DNA of 7,338 bases. It comes from Deltaproteobacteria bacterium (GTDB taxonomy: Bacteria > Desulfobacterota > Desulfarculia > Desulfarculales > Desulfarculaceae). Below the pieces are notes generated by a model. That model saw only the letters and a list, made by a program, of their open reading frames with translations, was not told where the DNA came from and ran no database searches. A program made the translations under genes and the position numbers. The stretch lies in NCBI GenBank assembly GCA_021815655.1, contig JAKAGJ010000095.1:1-7338 (forward strand), read 5' to 3'. This document shows positions 1 to 6,166 of the stretch, one piece after another (the stretch's first letter is position 1; each line of letters opens with the position of its first letter).

Positions 1-540
1 ATCAAGCTCCTGGACGAGGACGGCAACGAGGTGGGGATCAACCAGGTGGGCGAGCTGTATTCGCGCACGCCCATGGTCTTCAATGAATACTGGAAGAACC
101 CCGAGCAGACTTCAGCCGCCTTCGTGGGTCAACACTTCAGCGCCGGCGACATGGCCTACCGCGACGAGGAGGGCTACTACTACCTGGTGGACCGCAAAAA
201 GAACATGATTATCACCGGCGGGGAGAACGTATACCCCTCGGAGGTGGAGAACTGCATCGGCGGCCATCAGGCGGTCAAGGACGTGGCGGTGATCGGCGTG
301 CCCGACGCCAAGTGGGGCGAGATGGTCACGGCCATCGTTATCCTGCACCAGGGCATAGAGCCCAGCCCGGCCCTGGCCAAGGAGATACAGGAATACACCA
401 AGGGCAAGATCGCCGGCTTCAAGCGCCCCAAGGTGCTGGAGTTCATCGCCGAGGCCGACATGCCCCGCACCGGCACCGGCAAGATCCTGCACCGGGTCCT
501 GCGCGAGCGTTACGGCCACTGGGCCGATCAAAAGAAGTAG
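1..540 (+). CDS. Acyl-CoA synthetase (AMP-dependent, ANL superfamily), C-terminal part; 5' end outside window
   Basis: The reading frame is open from the first base and ends at TAG 538-540, giving 179 residues, about the last third of a 500-550-residue enzyme. Family members activate a carboxylic acid with ATP to an acyl-AMP and then form the CoA thioester in the cytoplasm. Visible motifs: a GDMAYRDEEGYYYLVDR stretch holding the conserved GD and the ribose-binding Asp-Arg region; the hinge sequence KKNMIITGGENVYPSEVE, where the C-terminal domain rotates between half-reactions; and near the end PRTGTGKI, with the catalytic lysine (codon 481-483) used for adenylation. All key C-terminal residues are intact, so the gene looks functional. 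The substrate pocket lies in the missing N-terminal domain, so chain length or aromatic preference cannot be read. A thiolase gene follows 102 nt downstream on the same strand, which fits a fatty- or aromatic-acid degradation cluster (inference). Confidence 0.93.
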   Translation: MKLLDEDGNEVGINQVGELYSRTPMVFNEYWKNPEQTSAAFVGQHFSAGDMAYRDEEGYYYLVDRKKNMIITGGENVYPSEVENCIGGHQAVKDVAVIGVPDAKWGEMVTAIVILHQGIEPSPALAKEIQEYTKGKIAGFKRPKVLEFIAEADMPRTGTGKILHRVLRERYGHWADQKK

Positions 541-558
541 CCCTGGGCCGCCCCAGGG
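541..558 (+). other. Short perfect hairpin directly after the acyl-CoA synthetase stop
   Basis: CCCTGGG (541-547) pairs perfectly with CCCAGGG (552-558) around a CCGC loop, starting at the base after the stop codon. No T-run follows at once; the nearest, TTTTT, is at 586-590. It is therefore not a classical intrinsic terminator. It could protect the 3' end of the upstream message or partly attenuate read-through into the thiolase gene. Confidence 0.4.
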
Positions 559-642
559 TCCGGGTTCAGCACCAACCAGGCACGCTTTTTATAGTCAAGC
601 TTGGGGGAGCCCACCTCCTCCCCGCCAGCAAAGGAGCCGACC

Positions 643-1836
643 ATGTTCGACAAGACCTACGTCCCCCACAAAGGTTACTGGTCCTCACCCTTCTCGCGTT
701 GGCAGATGTCCTTCCAGAACCAGCACCCCGTCAAGCTGGCCGCTCAGACCGCCAAGAAATTCCTGGACCTACGCGGCTATGACCCCGCCATGTTCGATGG
801 CAGCGTCTTCGGCATGACCATCGGCATGCCCGCCTGGTTCTACGGCAACCCCTGGTTCTGCGCTCTCATGGGCAACGACCGCATCAGCGGCCCCACCCTG
901 AGCCAGGCCTGCGCCACCAGCGCCACGGCCATCTACACCGCCATGTGCAACGTGGAGACCGGGGTCTATGGCAACGTGCTGACCACCACCACCGACCGCT
1001 GCTCCAACGGCCCCCACACCATCTGGCCCAACCCCCAGGGACCGGGCGGCGAGGTAATCAGCGAAAACTGGATGATGGACAACTTCAACAAGGACCCCTA
1101 CGCCGGCGAGGCCATGCTCAAAACGGCCGAGAACGTGGCCGCGGACAACGGCGGCGTCACCAAGGAGGAGTCCGACGCCTGGGCGGTCAAACTCTACGAA
1201 AAGTACGACATGGCCCTGGCCGATGACCGCGCCTTCCAGAAGGGCTACATGATCCCGGTGGACATCCAGGTCTCCAAGAAAAAGACCATCACCGTGGAGA
1301 CGGACGAGGGCATCACCCCCACCAACGCCGCCAGCCTGGCCCCTCTGAAGCCGGTGTATCCCGGCGGCTGCGTATCCTTCGGCGCCCAGACCCACCCCGC
1401 CGACGGCAACGCCGGCATCATAGTCACCACCAAAGACAAGGCCAAGGAGCTGAGCGCCGACAAGAGCGTGACCATCCAGCTCTTGAGCTACGGCTACGCC
1501 CGCGCCGAGAAGGCCCGCATGGCCGCGGCGGTGACGCCCTCGGCCCGCATGGCCATGGAGAAGGCGGGAGTGACGGTCAAGGACCTCAAGGCGGTCAAGA
1601 CCCACAACCCCTTCACGGTCAACGACATCATCATGGGCCGGCTCATGGGCATCCCCGAGCACATCTTCAACAACTACGGCTCCTCCCTGGTCTTCGGCCA
1701 CCCCCAGGGACCCACCGGCGCCCGCTGCGTGGTGGAGCTTATCGAGGAGCTGGTGAAGATCGGCGGCGGCTACGGCCTGTTCGCCGGCTGCGCCGCCGGC
1801 GACACCGCCGCCTCCCTGGTGGTCAAGGTCAGCTAG
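643..1836 (+). CDS. Thiolase-superfamily acyl-CoA C-acyltransferase (divergent motifs)
   Basis: The start ATG at 643 is chosen because AAAGGAG (630-636) sits 6 nt upstream; the frame is open to 601 but that extension has no good ribosome site. The product has 397 residues, the normal thiolase length. Thiolases cleave 3-ketoacyl-CoA with CoA or run the reverse Claisen condensation. Visible catalytic features: the acylated cysteine in SQACATSATA (Cys90); HNPFTVND (321-328) where classical enzymes have NEAF; the histidine loop GHPQGPTGAR (352-361, His353); and the second cysteine in GCAAGDTA (Cys383) where classical enzymes have CxGGG. The catalytic Cys/His/Cys set is kept, but the surrounding glycine-rich loops differ (NNYGSS for the usual NxxGG), so this is not a typical FadA/AtoB. 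Substrate is unknown; a dedicated degradative pathway with the upstream CoA ligase is likely. A hairpin terminator follows 20 nt after the stop. Confidence 0.88.
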   Translation: MFDKTYVPHKGYWSSPFSRWQMSFQNQHPVKLAAQTAKKFLDLRGYDPAMFDGSVFGMTIGMPAWFYGNPWFCALMGNDRISGPTLSQACATSATAIYTAMCNVETGVYGNVLTTTTDRCSNGPHTIWPNPQGPGGEVISENWMMDNFNKDPYAGEAMLKTAENVAADNGGVTKEESDAWAVKLYEKYDMALADDRAFQKGYMIPVDIQVSKKKTITVETDEGITPTNAASLAPLKPVYPGGCVSFGAQTHPADGNAGIIVTTKDKAKELSADKSVTIQLLSYGYARAEKARMAAAVTPSARMAMEKAGVTVKDLKAVKTHNPFTVNDIIMGRLMGIPEHIFNNYGSSLVFGHPQGPTGARCVVELIEELVKIGGGYGLFAGCAAGDTAASLVVKVS

Positions 1837-1855
1837 TCCTCGCGCCCTGATGCCA

Positions 1856-1890
1856 ACGGGCGGGGGTAAACCCCGCCCGTCTTTAGTTTA
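1856..1890 (+). terminator. Intrinsic terminator for the thiolase gene
   Basis: A perfect 10-bp stem, ACGGGCGGGG (1856-1865) with CCCCGCCCGT (1871-1880), has a 5-nt GTAAA loop and is followed by the T-rich CTTTAGTTTA. It lies 20 nt after the thiolase stop and has the right orientation for that gene. The T-tract is interrupted, so efficiency is uncertain. Confidence 0.7.
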
Positions 1891-1894
1891 GGCC

Positions 1895-1928
1895 TGGCCA
1901 AATACACGGGCGGGGATTAACCCCGCCC
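1895..1928 (-). terminator. Probable terminator for the convergent lipoprotein gene
   Basis: GGGCGGGG (1908-1915) pairs perfectly with CCCCGCCC (1921-1928) around an ATTAA loop. Read on the minus strand the stem is followed by a short T-containing stretch (GTGTATTTGG). The position between two convergent genes suggests it stops transcription coming from the lipoprotein gene at 2026-2247. Its stem core matches the hairpin at 1856-1880. Confidence 0.45.
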
Positions 1929-2004
1929 ACGTTTATGCGCCGCAAGCCTTGCGCGGCGGCCGTCGGCATCCGGCTGGCGCGCGGGGCGCCGTCCGGCCCG
2001 TCAT

Positions 2005-2020
2005 CGCCCCGCCCGGGGCG
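2005..2020. other. GC hairpin just beyond the YgdI-like gene stop
   Basis: CGCCCC (2005-2010) pairs with GGGGCG (2015-2020) around a GCCC loop, 5 nt beyond the stop of the minus-strand lipoprotein gene. No T-run follows on either strand. The 14-base core GCCCCGCCCGGGGC recurs exactly at 2762-2775 next to the other lipoprotein gene, so it may be a shared intergenic element or a 3'-end stabiliser. Confidence 0.4.
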
Positions 2021-2025
2021 GCGGG

Positions 2026-2247
2026 CTATTTGGGCAATTCCTTGATTTCCTTGATGTCCCGCTGGTTGAGGATCACCGTTTTGCCATCGAGGCCCTTGAA
2101 CTGGTAAATCTTGGCATCCTCGTCGTAACTGGGCTTGCCCATGGTGTCGTAGATCTGCCCTTCGTGGGTGGTCACGCGGTAGTGGCTGGCGCAAGCGGTA
2201 AGTAACAGGACCAGCGTCAGGATCGCCAGGGATCGCCAAAGGGACAT
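2026..2247 (-). CDS. YgdI/YgdR-type small lipoprotein (DUF903)
   Basis: The product has 73 residues. The start ATG at 2247 (minus strand) is preferred over one 15 codons upstream because a GGAG (complement of 2257-2260) lies 9 nt before it and the signal peptide then has normal length: short basic n-region (MSLWR), a leucine-rich hydrophobic core, and the lipobox LTAC with lipidated Cys19. The mature part (HYRVTTHEGQIYDTMGKP, then YQFKGLDGKTVILNQRDIKEI) follows the DUF903 pattern of a short beta-barrel-like fold: a V/M-TT-xxG start, a GKP turn, and an ending in xxINxxDVxxI. These proteins sit in the cell envelope, probably the outer membrane; their molecular role is unknown. It is transcribed toward the thiolase gene, with two hairpins in between. 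Confidence 0.85.
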   Translation of the reverse strand: MSLWRSLAILTLVLLLTACASHYRVTTHEGQIYDTMGKPSYDEDAKIYQFKGLDGKTVILNQRDIKEIKELPK

Positions 2248-2340
2248 AGCCAGAAGCTCCTTTCCCGCCGATGGCGGCAGGCGCACCGGCATGGCGCGCC
2301 TGCTATTATCTTATCTTGGGTCTGATCGCCGGACAAGGCA

Positions 2341-2374
2341 AGGGGCGGGGATGCTCCCCGCCCCTCTGGGTTTT
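2341..2374. other. Strong perfect hairpin at the edge of the tandem array
   Basis: AGGGGCGGGG (2341-2350) pairs with CCCCGCCCCT (2356-2365) around a 5-nt ATGCT loop, followed on the + strand by CTGGGTTTT. It would work best as a + strand terminator, but no + strand gene lies upstream. On the minus strand, where it would end the repeat-lipoprotein transcript after the array, there is no clear T-run. Its core GGCGGGG-N5-CCCCGCC is the same as in the hairpins at 1856-1880 and 1908-1928. Confidence 0.45.
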
Positions 2375-2786
2375 AGCCTGGGCTGCCCTGCCACTGTAAG
2401 GGCGCCAACCGACTCGTTCACGCCCCTCCCGGGGCACCGGGCCGGCTGGATTTTCGCCTGAACTGCCCTTCCACGGGAGCCTCCGGCCTCCGCCAAGGGG
2501 AGAGCGCCAACCGACCCGTTTATGCCCTGCCCGGGGCACCGGGCCTAGCTTGGTTTTCGCCTGAACTGCCCTTCCACGGGAGCCGCCGGCCTCCGCCAAG
2601 GGGAGGGCGCCAACCGACTCGTTCACGCCCCTCCCGGGGCACCGGGCCGGCTGGATTTTGGCCTGAACTGCTCCGCCACGGGAGCCGCCGGCCTCCGCCA
2701 AGGGGAGGGCGCCAACCGACTCGTTCACGCCCCTCCCGGGGCACCGGGCCGACCCGTTAATGCCCCGCCCGGGGCACCGGGCCGAC
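2369..2786. repeat. Non-coding tandem array with a 102-103 bp unit
   Basis: This fills most of the 539-bp gap between the two lipoprotein genes. Three full units start at 2402, 2504 and 2607 (lengths 102, 103, 102), each opening with GCGCCAACCGAC. A truncated unit (2709-2750) and a short second truncated unit (2751-2786) follow, and a degenerate, internally deleted unit precedes (about 2369-2401). Each unit holds a GC hairpin (GCCCCTCCCGGGGC or a variant), a conserved TTTTCGCCTGAACTGC-like block and a conserved CCACGGGAGCC...CTCCGCCAAGGGG block. Units 1, 3 and 4 are identical over their first 42 bases. Unit 2 and the last partial unit share a variant (GACCCGTT plus TATGCCC or AATGCCC). The array ends directly against the stop codon of the minus-strand gene at 2787. 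The 103-bp unit shifts the frame and no ribosome site supports a gene, so I treat it as intergenic. Confidence 0.85.
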
Positions 2787-3290
2787 CTAGCGCGGATTGG
2801 GCAGGCAGCGGCGCTGGCCCTGGTCCCAATGGTGCCCGGGCGGGCAGCCGGGGCCTCCGCGGTTATCCACGCAGCGGGCGCCGTCCCAGTGGTGCCCGGG
2901 AGGGCAATTGGGGCGATTGTCCACGCAGCGGTGGCCATCCCAGCGATGCCCGGGCGGGCAGTTGGGGCGCTCCGGCACGCAACGGCCGCCATCCCAGCGG
3001 TGCCCGGGCGGGCAGTCGCGGCGGTTTTCCACGCAGCGATGGCCATCCCAATGGTGGTGGGGCGGACAGCCGCCACGCACGTTCACGCAACGGTAGCCGT
3101 CCCAGCGATGCCCGGGCGGGCAACCAGGGTAGCCGCCGGGGGCGGGCTGGACGTACACCGGCTCGTCATAGGACCCGCCGCCGGGGTCGCCGTCGGCGGC
3201 CACGCAGCCGCTCAAGATCAGCAGGGCCACGGCCCAAAGCAGGGCCAGGGCCAGGCCGGATCGGCCCAGGAGTGGCTGATGATGTTTCAT
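2787..3290 (-). CDS. Lipoprotein with six CPPGHxWDGxRCV repeats (function unknown)
   Basis: The product has 167 residues. The start ATG at 3290 has GGAG (complement of 3298-3301) 7 nt upstream. Residues 1-29 are a lipoprotein signal: a basic start (MKHHQPLLGR), a hydrophobic core rich in Ala and Leu, and the lipobox LSGC with lipidated Cys29. A Gly/Pro/Tyr linker (30-56) leads to six repeats beginning at residues 57, 75, 93, 111, 129 and 149. The first five follow C-P-P-x-H-x-W-D-G-x-R-C-V plus a 5-residue spacer with a strict 18-residue period; the last is degenerate (ends RRCLPNPR). Every repeat has two cysteines 10 residues apart (12 in the last), and the odd spacing suggests one disulfide or metal site per repeat. 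Cys, His, Trp and Asp are near-invariant. Similar CPPGxxWxxxxC repeats occur in secreted or envelope proteins of unknown role. A cell-surface structural, ligand- or metal-binding role is possible; I assign none. It is divergently transcribed from the ASKHA gene. Confidence 0.85.
   Translation of the reverse strand: MKHHQPLLGRSGLALALLWAVALLILSGCVAADGDPGGGSYDEPVYVQPAPGGYPGCPPGHRWDGYRCVNVRGGCPPHHHWDGHRCVENRRDCPPGHRWDGGRCVPERPNCPPGHRWDGHRCVDNRPNCPPGHHWDGARCVDNRGGPGCPPGHHWDQGQRRCLPNPR
2805..3122 (-). repeat. 54-bp coding tandem repeat inside the lipoprotein gene
   Basis: The DNA encoding residues 57-162 repeats with a 54-bp period for five units; the sixth starts 60 bp after the fifth because of a two-codon insertion (GP) in the spacer and is itself longer. 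On the + strand the landmarks are recurring blocks such as CGGTGCCCGGGCGGGCAG and CCATCCCAGCG. Differences between units fall mostly at the spacer residues and at the residues just before W and R. Confidence 0.85.
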
Positions 3291-3329
3291 GTGCTGTCTC
3301 CGCTGAAGGTCCGGGTGCCAGGATAAGCA

Positions 3330-3338
3330 ATACTAACA
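3330..3338 (-). promoter_or_regulatory. Possible extended -10 promoter for the repeat lipoprotein
   Basis: On the minus strand TGTTAGTAT fits TGn plus a -10-like hexamer (TAGTAT, 4 of 6 to consensus; hexamer at 3330-3335). It would place transcription start about 33 nt upstream of the ATG at 3290. No convincing -35 lies at the usual distance. Confidence 0.35.
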
Positions 3339-3358
3339 CAGGCCCCCGTCCCCGGGGT

Positions 3359-3387
3359 TTGACTTTTAGCAAGGCGGCTGCCATCAT
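3359..3387 (+). promoter_or_regulatory. Possible sigma-70-type promoter for the ASKHA gene
   Basis: TTGACT (3359-3364, 5 of 6 to consensus) is followed after 17 nt by CATCAT (3382-3387, 4 of 6). This stretch is clearly more AT-rich than its surroundings and lies about 50 nt upstream of the ATG at 3438, between two divergent genes. Confidence 0.4.
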
Positions 3388-3437
3388 CCAATTGCTTTAG
3401 GCGATTAGCCTCTAAATTCCTGGCATGGGGGCCGCTG

Positions 3438-5045
3438 ATGGACGCCGGCAAGCACTTTCTGCAATTGACCCCGCCCAGCCTCAAGGACAACACCGCCACC
3501 ATGGACCGCCTGGGCAAGGCCCTGCGCCGGATAACGGGGGCATGGTGCCAGGTGCCGGTGGGGCGGCTGTGGCCTTTCGCCCAGGTGGTCAGGGCCGCCG
3601 GGCATCAGGTGACGGCCACCCTGGCCCCCGGCCCGGCCGGGCTGGTGCTGGTGCGGGTGGAGCCCGGCGACACCACCGGCCAGGCCATCCCCGCCGAGGT
3701 GCTGGCCCGCGCCGCCGAGGTGCCGGCCCGGCTGTGGGGCCAAGAAGGCCTGGGCGTGGCCCTGGACATCGGCTCCACCCACTTGCAGGCCACCCTGCAT
3801 GACTTGAGCGACGGCCGCGAGCTGGCCAAGGGCACCCGCCTGAACCCCCAGACCGCCGTGGGGGCCGACATCCTCACCCGCATCCTGGCGGCGGCCACGC
3901 CCGAGGGCCTGGCGCGCATGCAGGGCATGCTCCTGGACGCCACCAGCCAGATCGTCAACGAGATGTGCGCCTCCGCCGGCCGCTCGCCGCGGGAGGTGCG
4001 GGGCCTGGTGGGGGCTGGCAACACCACCATGACCCATTTCTTCCTGGGCCTGGACGCCCAGTCCATCTGCCGCGAGCCCTACATCCCGGTGGCCAACCGG
4101 CCGTCGCCCTTTTTCTGCGCCGACATCGGGCTGCAATTGGCTCCGGAAGCGGTGGCCTGGCTCCTGCCCAACGTGGGCTCCTACTTCGGCGGCGACCTGG
4201 TGGCCGGCATCGTGGCCGCCGACCTGCACCGCCGCGAGGAGGTGGCCATCCTGGTGGACGTAGGCACCAACGCCGAGGTGGTGCTGGGCAACCGCGACTG
4301 GCTGGTGGCCTGTGCCGGCGCCGCCGGCCCGGCCCTGGAAGGCGGCGTGGCCAAGACCGGCATCCTGGCCCAGCCCGGGGCCGTGGAGGGCGTGCGCATC
4401 GACCCTGTGACCAGGAAGCTCACGCTCAAAATCATCCCCAACCCCGACGGGAGCACGCCCCTGCCCAAGGGCCTGTGCGGCTCGGGGCTGTTGCAGCTCC
4501 TGGCCCAGCTCTACCTGGCGCGCATCATGGACATGCGCGGCAAGCTCATCCCCGACCACGCGCGCATCACCCAGACCGACGAGGGACCCGGCTTCGTGGT
4601 GGTCTGGGCCGAGGAGAGCGCCACCGGCCAGGACATCGTCATCAGCGAAGTGGAGATCGACATCCTGCTGCGCTCCAAGGCGGCCATGTACACCATCCTG
4701 CGCACGGTGGTGCTGGAAGTGGGGCTGGATTTCAGCGATTTGTCGGCCTTTTACGTGGCTGGCGCCTTTGGCAACGTCATCGACCCCGACACGGCCATCA
4801 CCCTGGGCATGCTGCCCGACCTGCCCCGCGAGCGCTTCGTGCCCCTGGGCAATTCCTCCCTCAAGGGCTGCCAGCGCCTGTTGCTGGAGCCCCACACCCG
4901 CCCCGAGGTGGAGGCGGTGGTGGAGCGGCTGACCTACCTGGAGCTGAACGTCAACCAGGCCCTGATGAACCGCTTCTCGGCGGCGCGCTTCATACCCCAC
5001 ACCGATCACGCCCGCTTCCCCAGCGTGCCCATCTTCCACGCCTGA
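3438..5045 (+). CDS. RACo-like ASKHA-domain ATPase (DUF4445 family) lacking the N-terminal ferredoxin domain
   Basis: The product has 535 residues. The start ATG at 3438 has a G-rich ribosome site (GGGGG, 3427-3431). RACo-type proteins use ATP to reductively reactivate the Co(II) cobalamin of corrinoid proteins. The family order is visible: a linker (residues 7-30, FLQLTPPSLKDNTATMDRLGKAL), a small middle domain (about 31-105), then the ASKHA core. Core landmarks are phosphate-1 DIGSTHLQA (110-118), NPQTAVGADILTRI (136-149), GAGNTTMTHFFLGLD (192-206), phosphate-2 VDVGTNAE (273-280), AGAAGPALEGG (293-303), GLCGSG (345-350) and AGAFGN (441-446). Full-length RACo starts with a 2Fe-2S ferredoxin domain; here the protein begins at the linker, no CxxxxxCxxC-type cluster motif is present, and none is encoded upstream on this strand. 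Electrons would have to come from a partner, or the protein does another ATP-dependent job. No corrinoid methyltransferase lies in the window. Confidence 0.87.
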   Translation: MDAGKHFLQLTPPSLKDNTATMDRLGKALRRITGAWCQVPVGRLWPFAQVVRAAGHQVTATLAPGPAGLVLVRVEPGDTTGQAIPAEVLARAAEVPARLWGQEGLGVALDIGSTHLQATLHDLSDGRELAKGTRLNPQTAVGADILTRILAAATPEGLARMQGMLLDATSQIVNEMCASAGRSPREVRGLVGAGNTTMTHFFLGLDAQSICREPYIPVANRPSPFFCADIGLQLAPEAVAWLLPNVGSYFGGDLVAGIVAADLHRREEVAILVDVGTNAEVVLGNRDWLVACAGAAGPALEGGVAKTGILAQPGAVEGVRIDPVTRKLTLKIIPNPDGSTPLPKGLCGSGLLQLLAQLYLARIMDMRGKLIPDHARITQTDEGPGFVVVWAEESATGQDIVISEVEIDILLRSKAAMYTILRTVVLEVGLDFSDLSAFYVAGAFGNVIDPDTAITLGMLPDLPRERFVPLGNSSLKGCQRLLLEPHTRPEVEAVVERLTYLELNVNQALMNRFSAARFIPHTDHARFPSVPIFHA

Positions 5046-5182
5046 GGCCGGGGTGGGGTGCCCCCCTCTGGGCGTGGACCTGTCGGGCGAGGCCATGTCC
5101 AGCACCATTGCCGACGGCTCCCGTTCCAGGTTTGGGCCATGGACACCGGCAGGCGTCTGCCTCTGGCATTAGGCCCTGAAAC

Positions 5183-6166
5183 ATGCCATCATCGGGCATG
5201 GACCTTAAGCTACAAGCCGAAGAACTGCTGGGAAGCAAGCTGGACCGGGTGCGGGTGGTGACCGACACCACCCAGTTCATGGACCTGAGCCGCGGCGACG
5301 TGCTGGATTTGCAGGACCGGCGCTACCTCGTCACCGGCGTGGCCTACGAGGGGCGCTTCGGCCTGGACGAGGAGCCCAAGCACTGGGTGAAGCGGGCCCT
5401 GGATTTCAGCGACGGATCCCAGAAGCTCATCAAGCTGGTCTTCTTCGAGGAGTTTGACCTGCCCATAGGCGGGTTGAAGGTGCGCTGCTTTCGCTCGCCG
5501 CGCAAGGAGGCCCGCATCCTGGAGTTGGTGCGCGGCCGGCCCCAGTTCATGCAGGGCATCAGCTTTCTGGACCAGGCCGGCAACGAGGTGCGGGTGTTGG
5601 ACCGCATCCCCGGCCTGTCCCTGGACAAGAACCTGGACGCCCTCAAGCTGACCCACCCCGCCTATTTCGAGGGGCACCTGCGCGCCAATCTGCAAAAGTT
5701 CCTGGGCTGCCTGGAGGCCATCGCCTTTCTGCACCAACGGGGCGAGCGCCACGGCGACATCCGCCGCGACCACATCTATATCCACAGCCAGAACCGAAGC
5801 TGGATATGGATCGACTTCGACTACAACTTCGACTTCAAGGAGAGCCCCTTCGGCCTGGACCTCTTCGGCCTGGGCAACGTGCTGTGCTACGTGCTGGGCC
5901 GGGGCATACCCACCTTGCATCAGCTCAAGCAGGAGCGCCCCGAGGTTCTGGATCGCCTGGATACCGGCGATCTGTCCCTGGTCATACCCAACCGGGTCTT
6001 CAATCTGAAAAAAGTCTATCCCTACCTGCCTGAGGAGATCAACCGGGTGCTGATGCATTTCGCCGCGTCCACGCCGGTGTACTACGAGCGCGTGGAGGAA
6101 ATCATCGACGACCTGCGCGCGGGAATGGCCCAGCTGCCCGGGCCGGCCAAGGAGGAGAGGCCATGA
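5183..6166 (+). CDS. Divergent protein-kinase-like protein (HGD...DH / DFD type)
   Basis: The product is up to 327 residues. Two in-frame ATGs are possible, 5183 and 5198; neither has a clear ribosome site, and 5198 (MDLKLQAEELLG) may be the true start. Numbering is from 5183. The fold is recognisable from the protein-kinase pattern: a glycine-containing N-lobe (TGVAYEGRFG, 51-60), a candidate ATP lysine in HWVKRAL (Lys70), a candidate helix-C glutamate in RKEARILELV (Glu109), a catalytic loop HGDIRRDHI (190-198, Asp192 in place of the HRD Asp, His197 where Asn is usual) and IDFDYNFDF (210-218) where DFG is expected. SPFGLDLFGLGNVLCYVLG (221-239) resembles the helix-F DxxxxG region. It could be an active atypical kinase or a sensor pseudokinase; the substrate is unknown. 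It is preceded by a 137-nt gap after the ASKHA gene without a clear terminator, and it overlaps the downstream Usp gene. Confidence 0.75.
   Translation: MPSSGMDLKLQAEELLGSKLDRVRVVTDTTQFMDLSRGDVLDLQDRRYLVTGVAYEGRFGLDEEPKHWVKRALDFSDGSQKLIKLVFFEEFDLPIGGLKVRCFRSPRKEARILELVRGRPQFMQGISFLDQAGNEVRVLDRIPGLSLDKNLDALKLTHPAYFEGHLRANLQKFLGCLEAIAFLHQRGERHGDIRRDHIYIHSQNRSWIWIDFDYNFDFKESPFGLDLFGLGNVLCYVLGRGIPTLHQLKQERPEVLDRLDTGDLSLVIPNRVFNLKKVYPYLPEEINRVLMHFAASTPVYYERVEEIIDDLRAGMAQLPGPAKEERP
6149..6155 (+). promoter_or_regulatory. Strong Shine-Dalgarno for the Usp gene inside the kinase-like gene
   Basis: AAGGAGG is a near-perfect ribosome site ending 7 nt before the ATG at 6163. It is embedded in the last codons of the upstream gene (KEERP), which supports translational coupling. 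Confidence 0.8.

Noticed and set aside
769..1701. A 310-residue open frame antisense to the thiolase gene
   Set aside because: Low-complexity Gly/Val/His composition and no start signal; the thiolase on the + strand explains the region.
2248..2292. Longer start for the YgdI-like lipoprotein (15 extra residues)
   Set aside because: The extension would put charged and proline residues before the signal peptide, and the GGAG site fits the inner ATG at 2247.
2369..2786. CRISPR array
   Set aside because: The units are 102-103 bp and similar along their whole length, with no short constant repeat separated by unique spacers, and no cas gene is present.
2306..3076. A 256-residue minus-strand open frame covering the tandem array and part of the lipoprotein gene
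   Set aside because: It uses a different frame from the lipoprotein, has no ribosome site, and its sequence is just the repeat read through; the 103-bp unit breaks the period in frame. GC-rich repeats lack stops by chance.
3405..5108. A 567-residue open frame antisense to the ASKHA gene
   Set aside because: The sense frame carries every family motif in order. The antisense product is a His/Gln/Gly/Val-rich shadow typical of GC-rich DNA.
5046..5182. A small gene or terminator in the gap between the ASKHA and kinase-like genes
   Set aside because: Only weak G/C pairing and no T-run are visible, and the open frame at 5058-5261 has no ribosome site and overlaps the kinase-like start.
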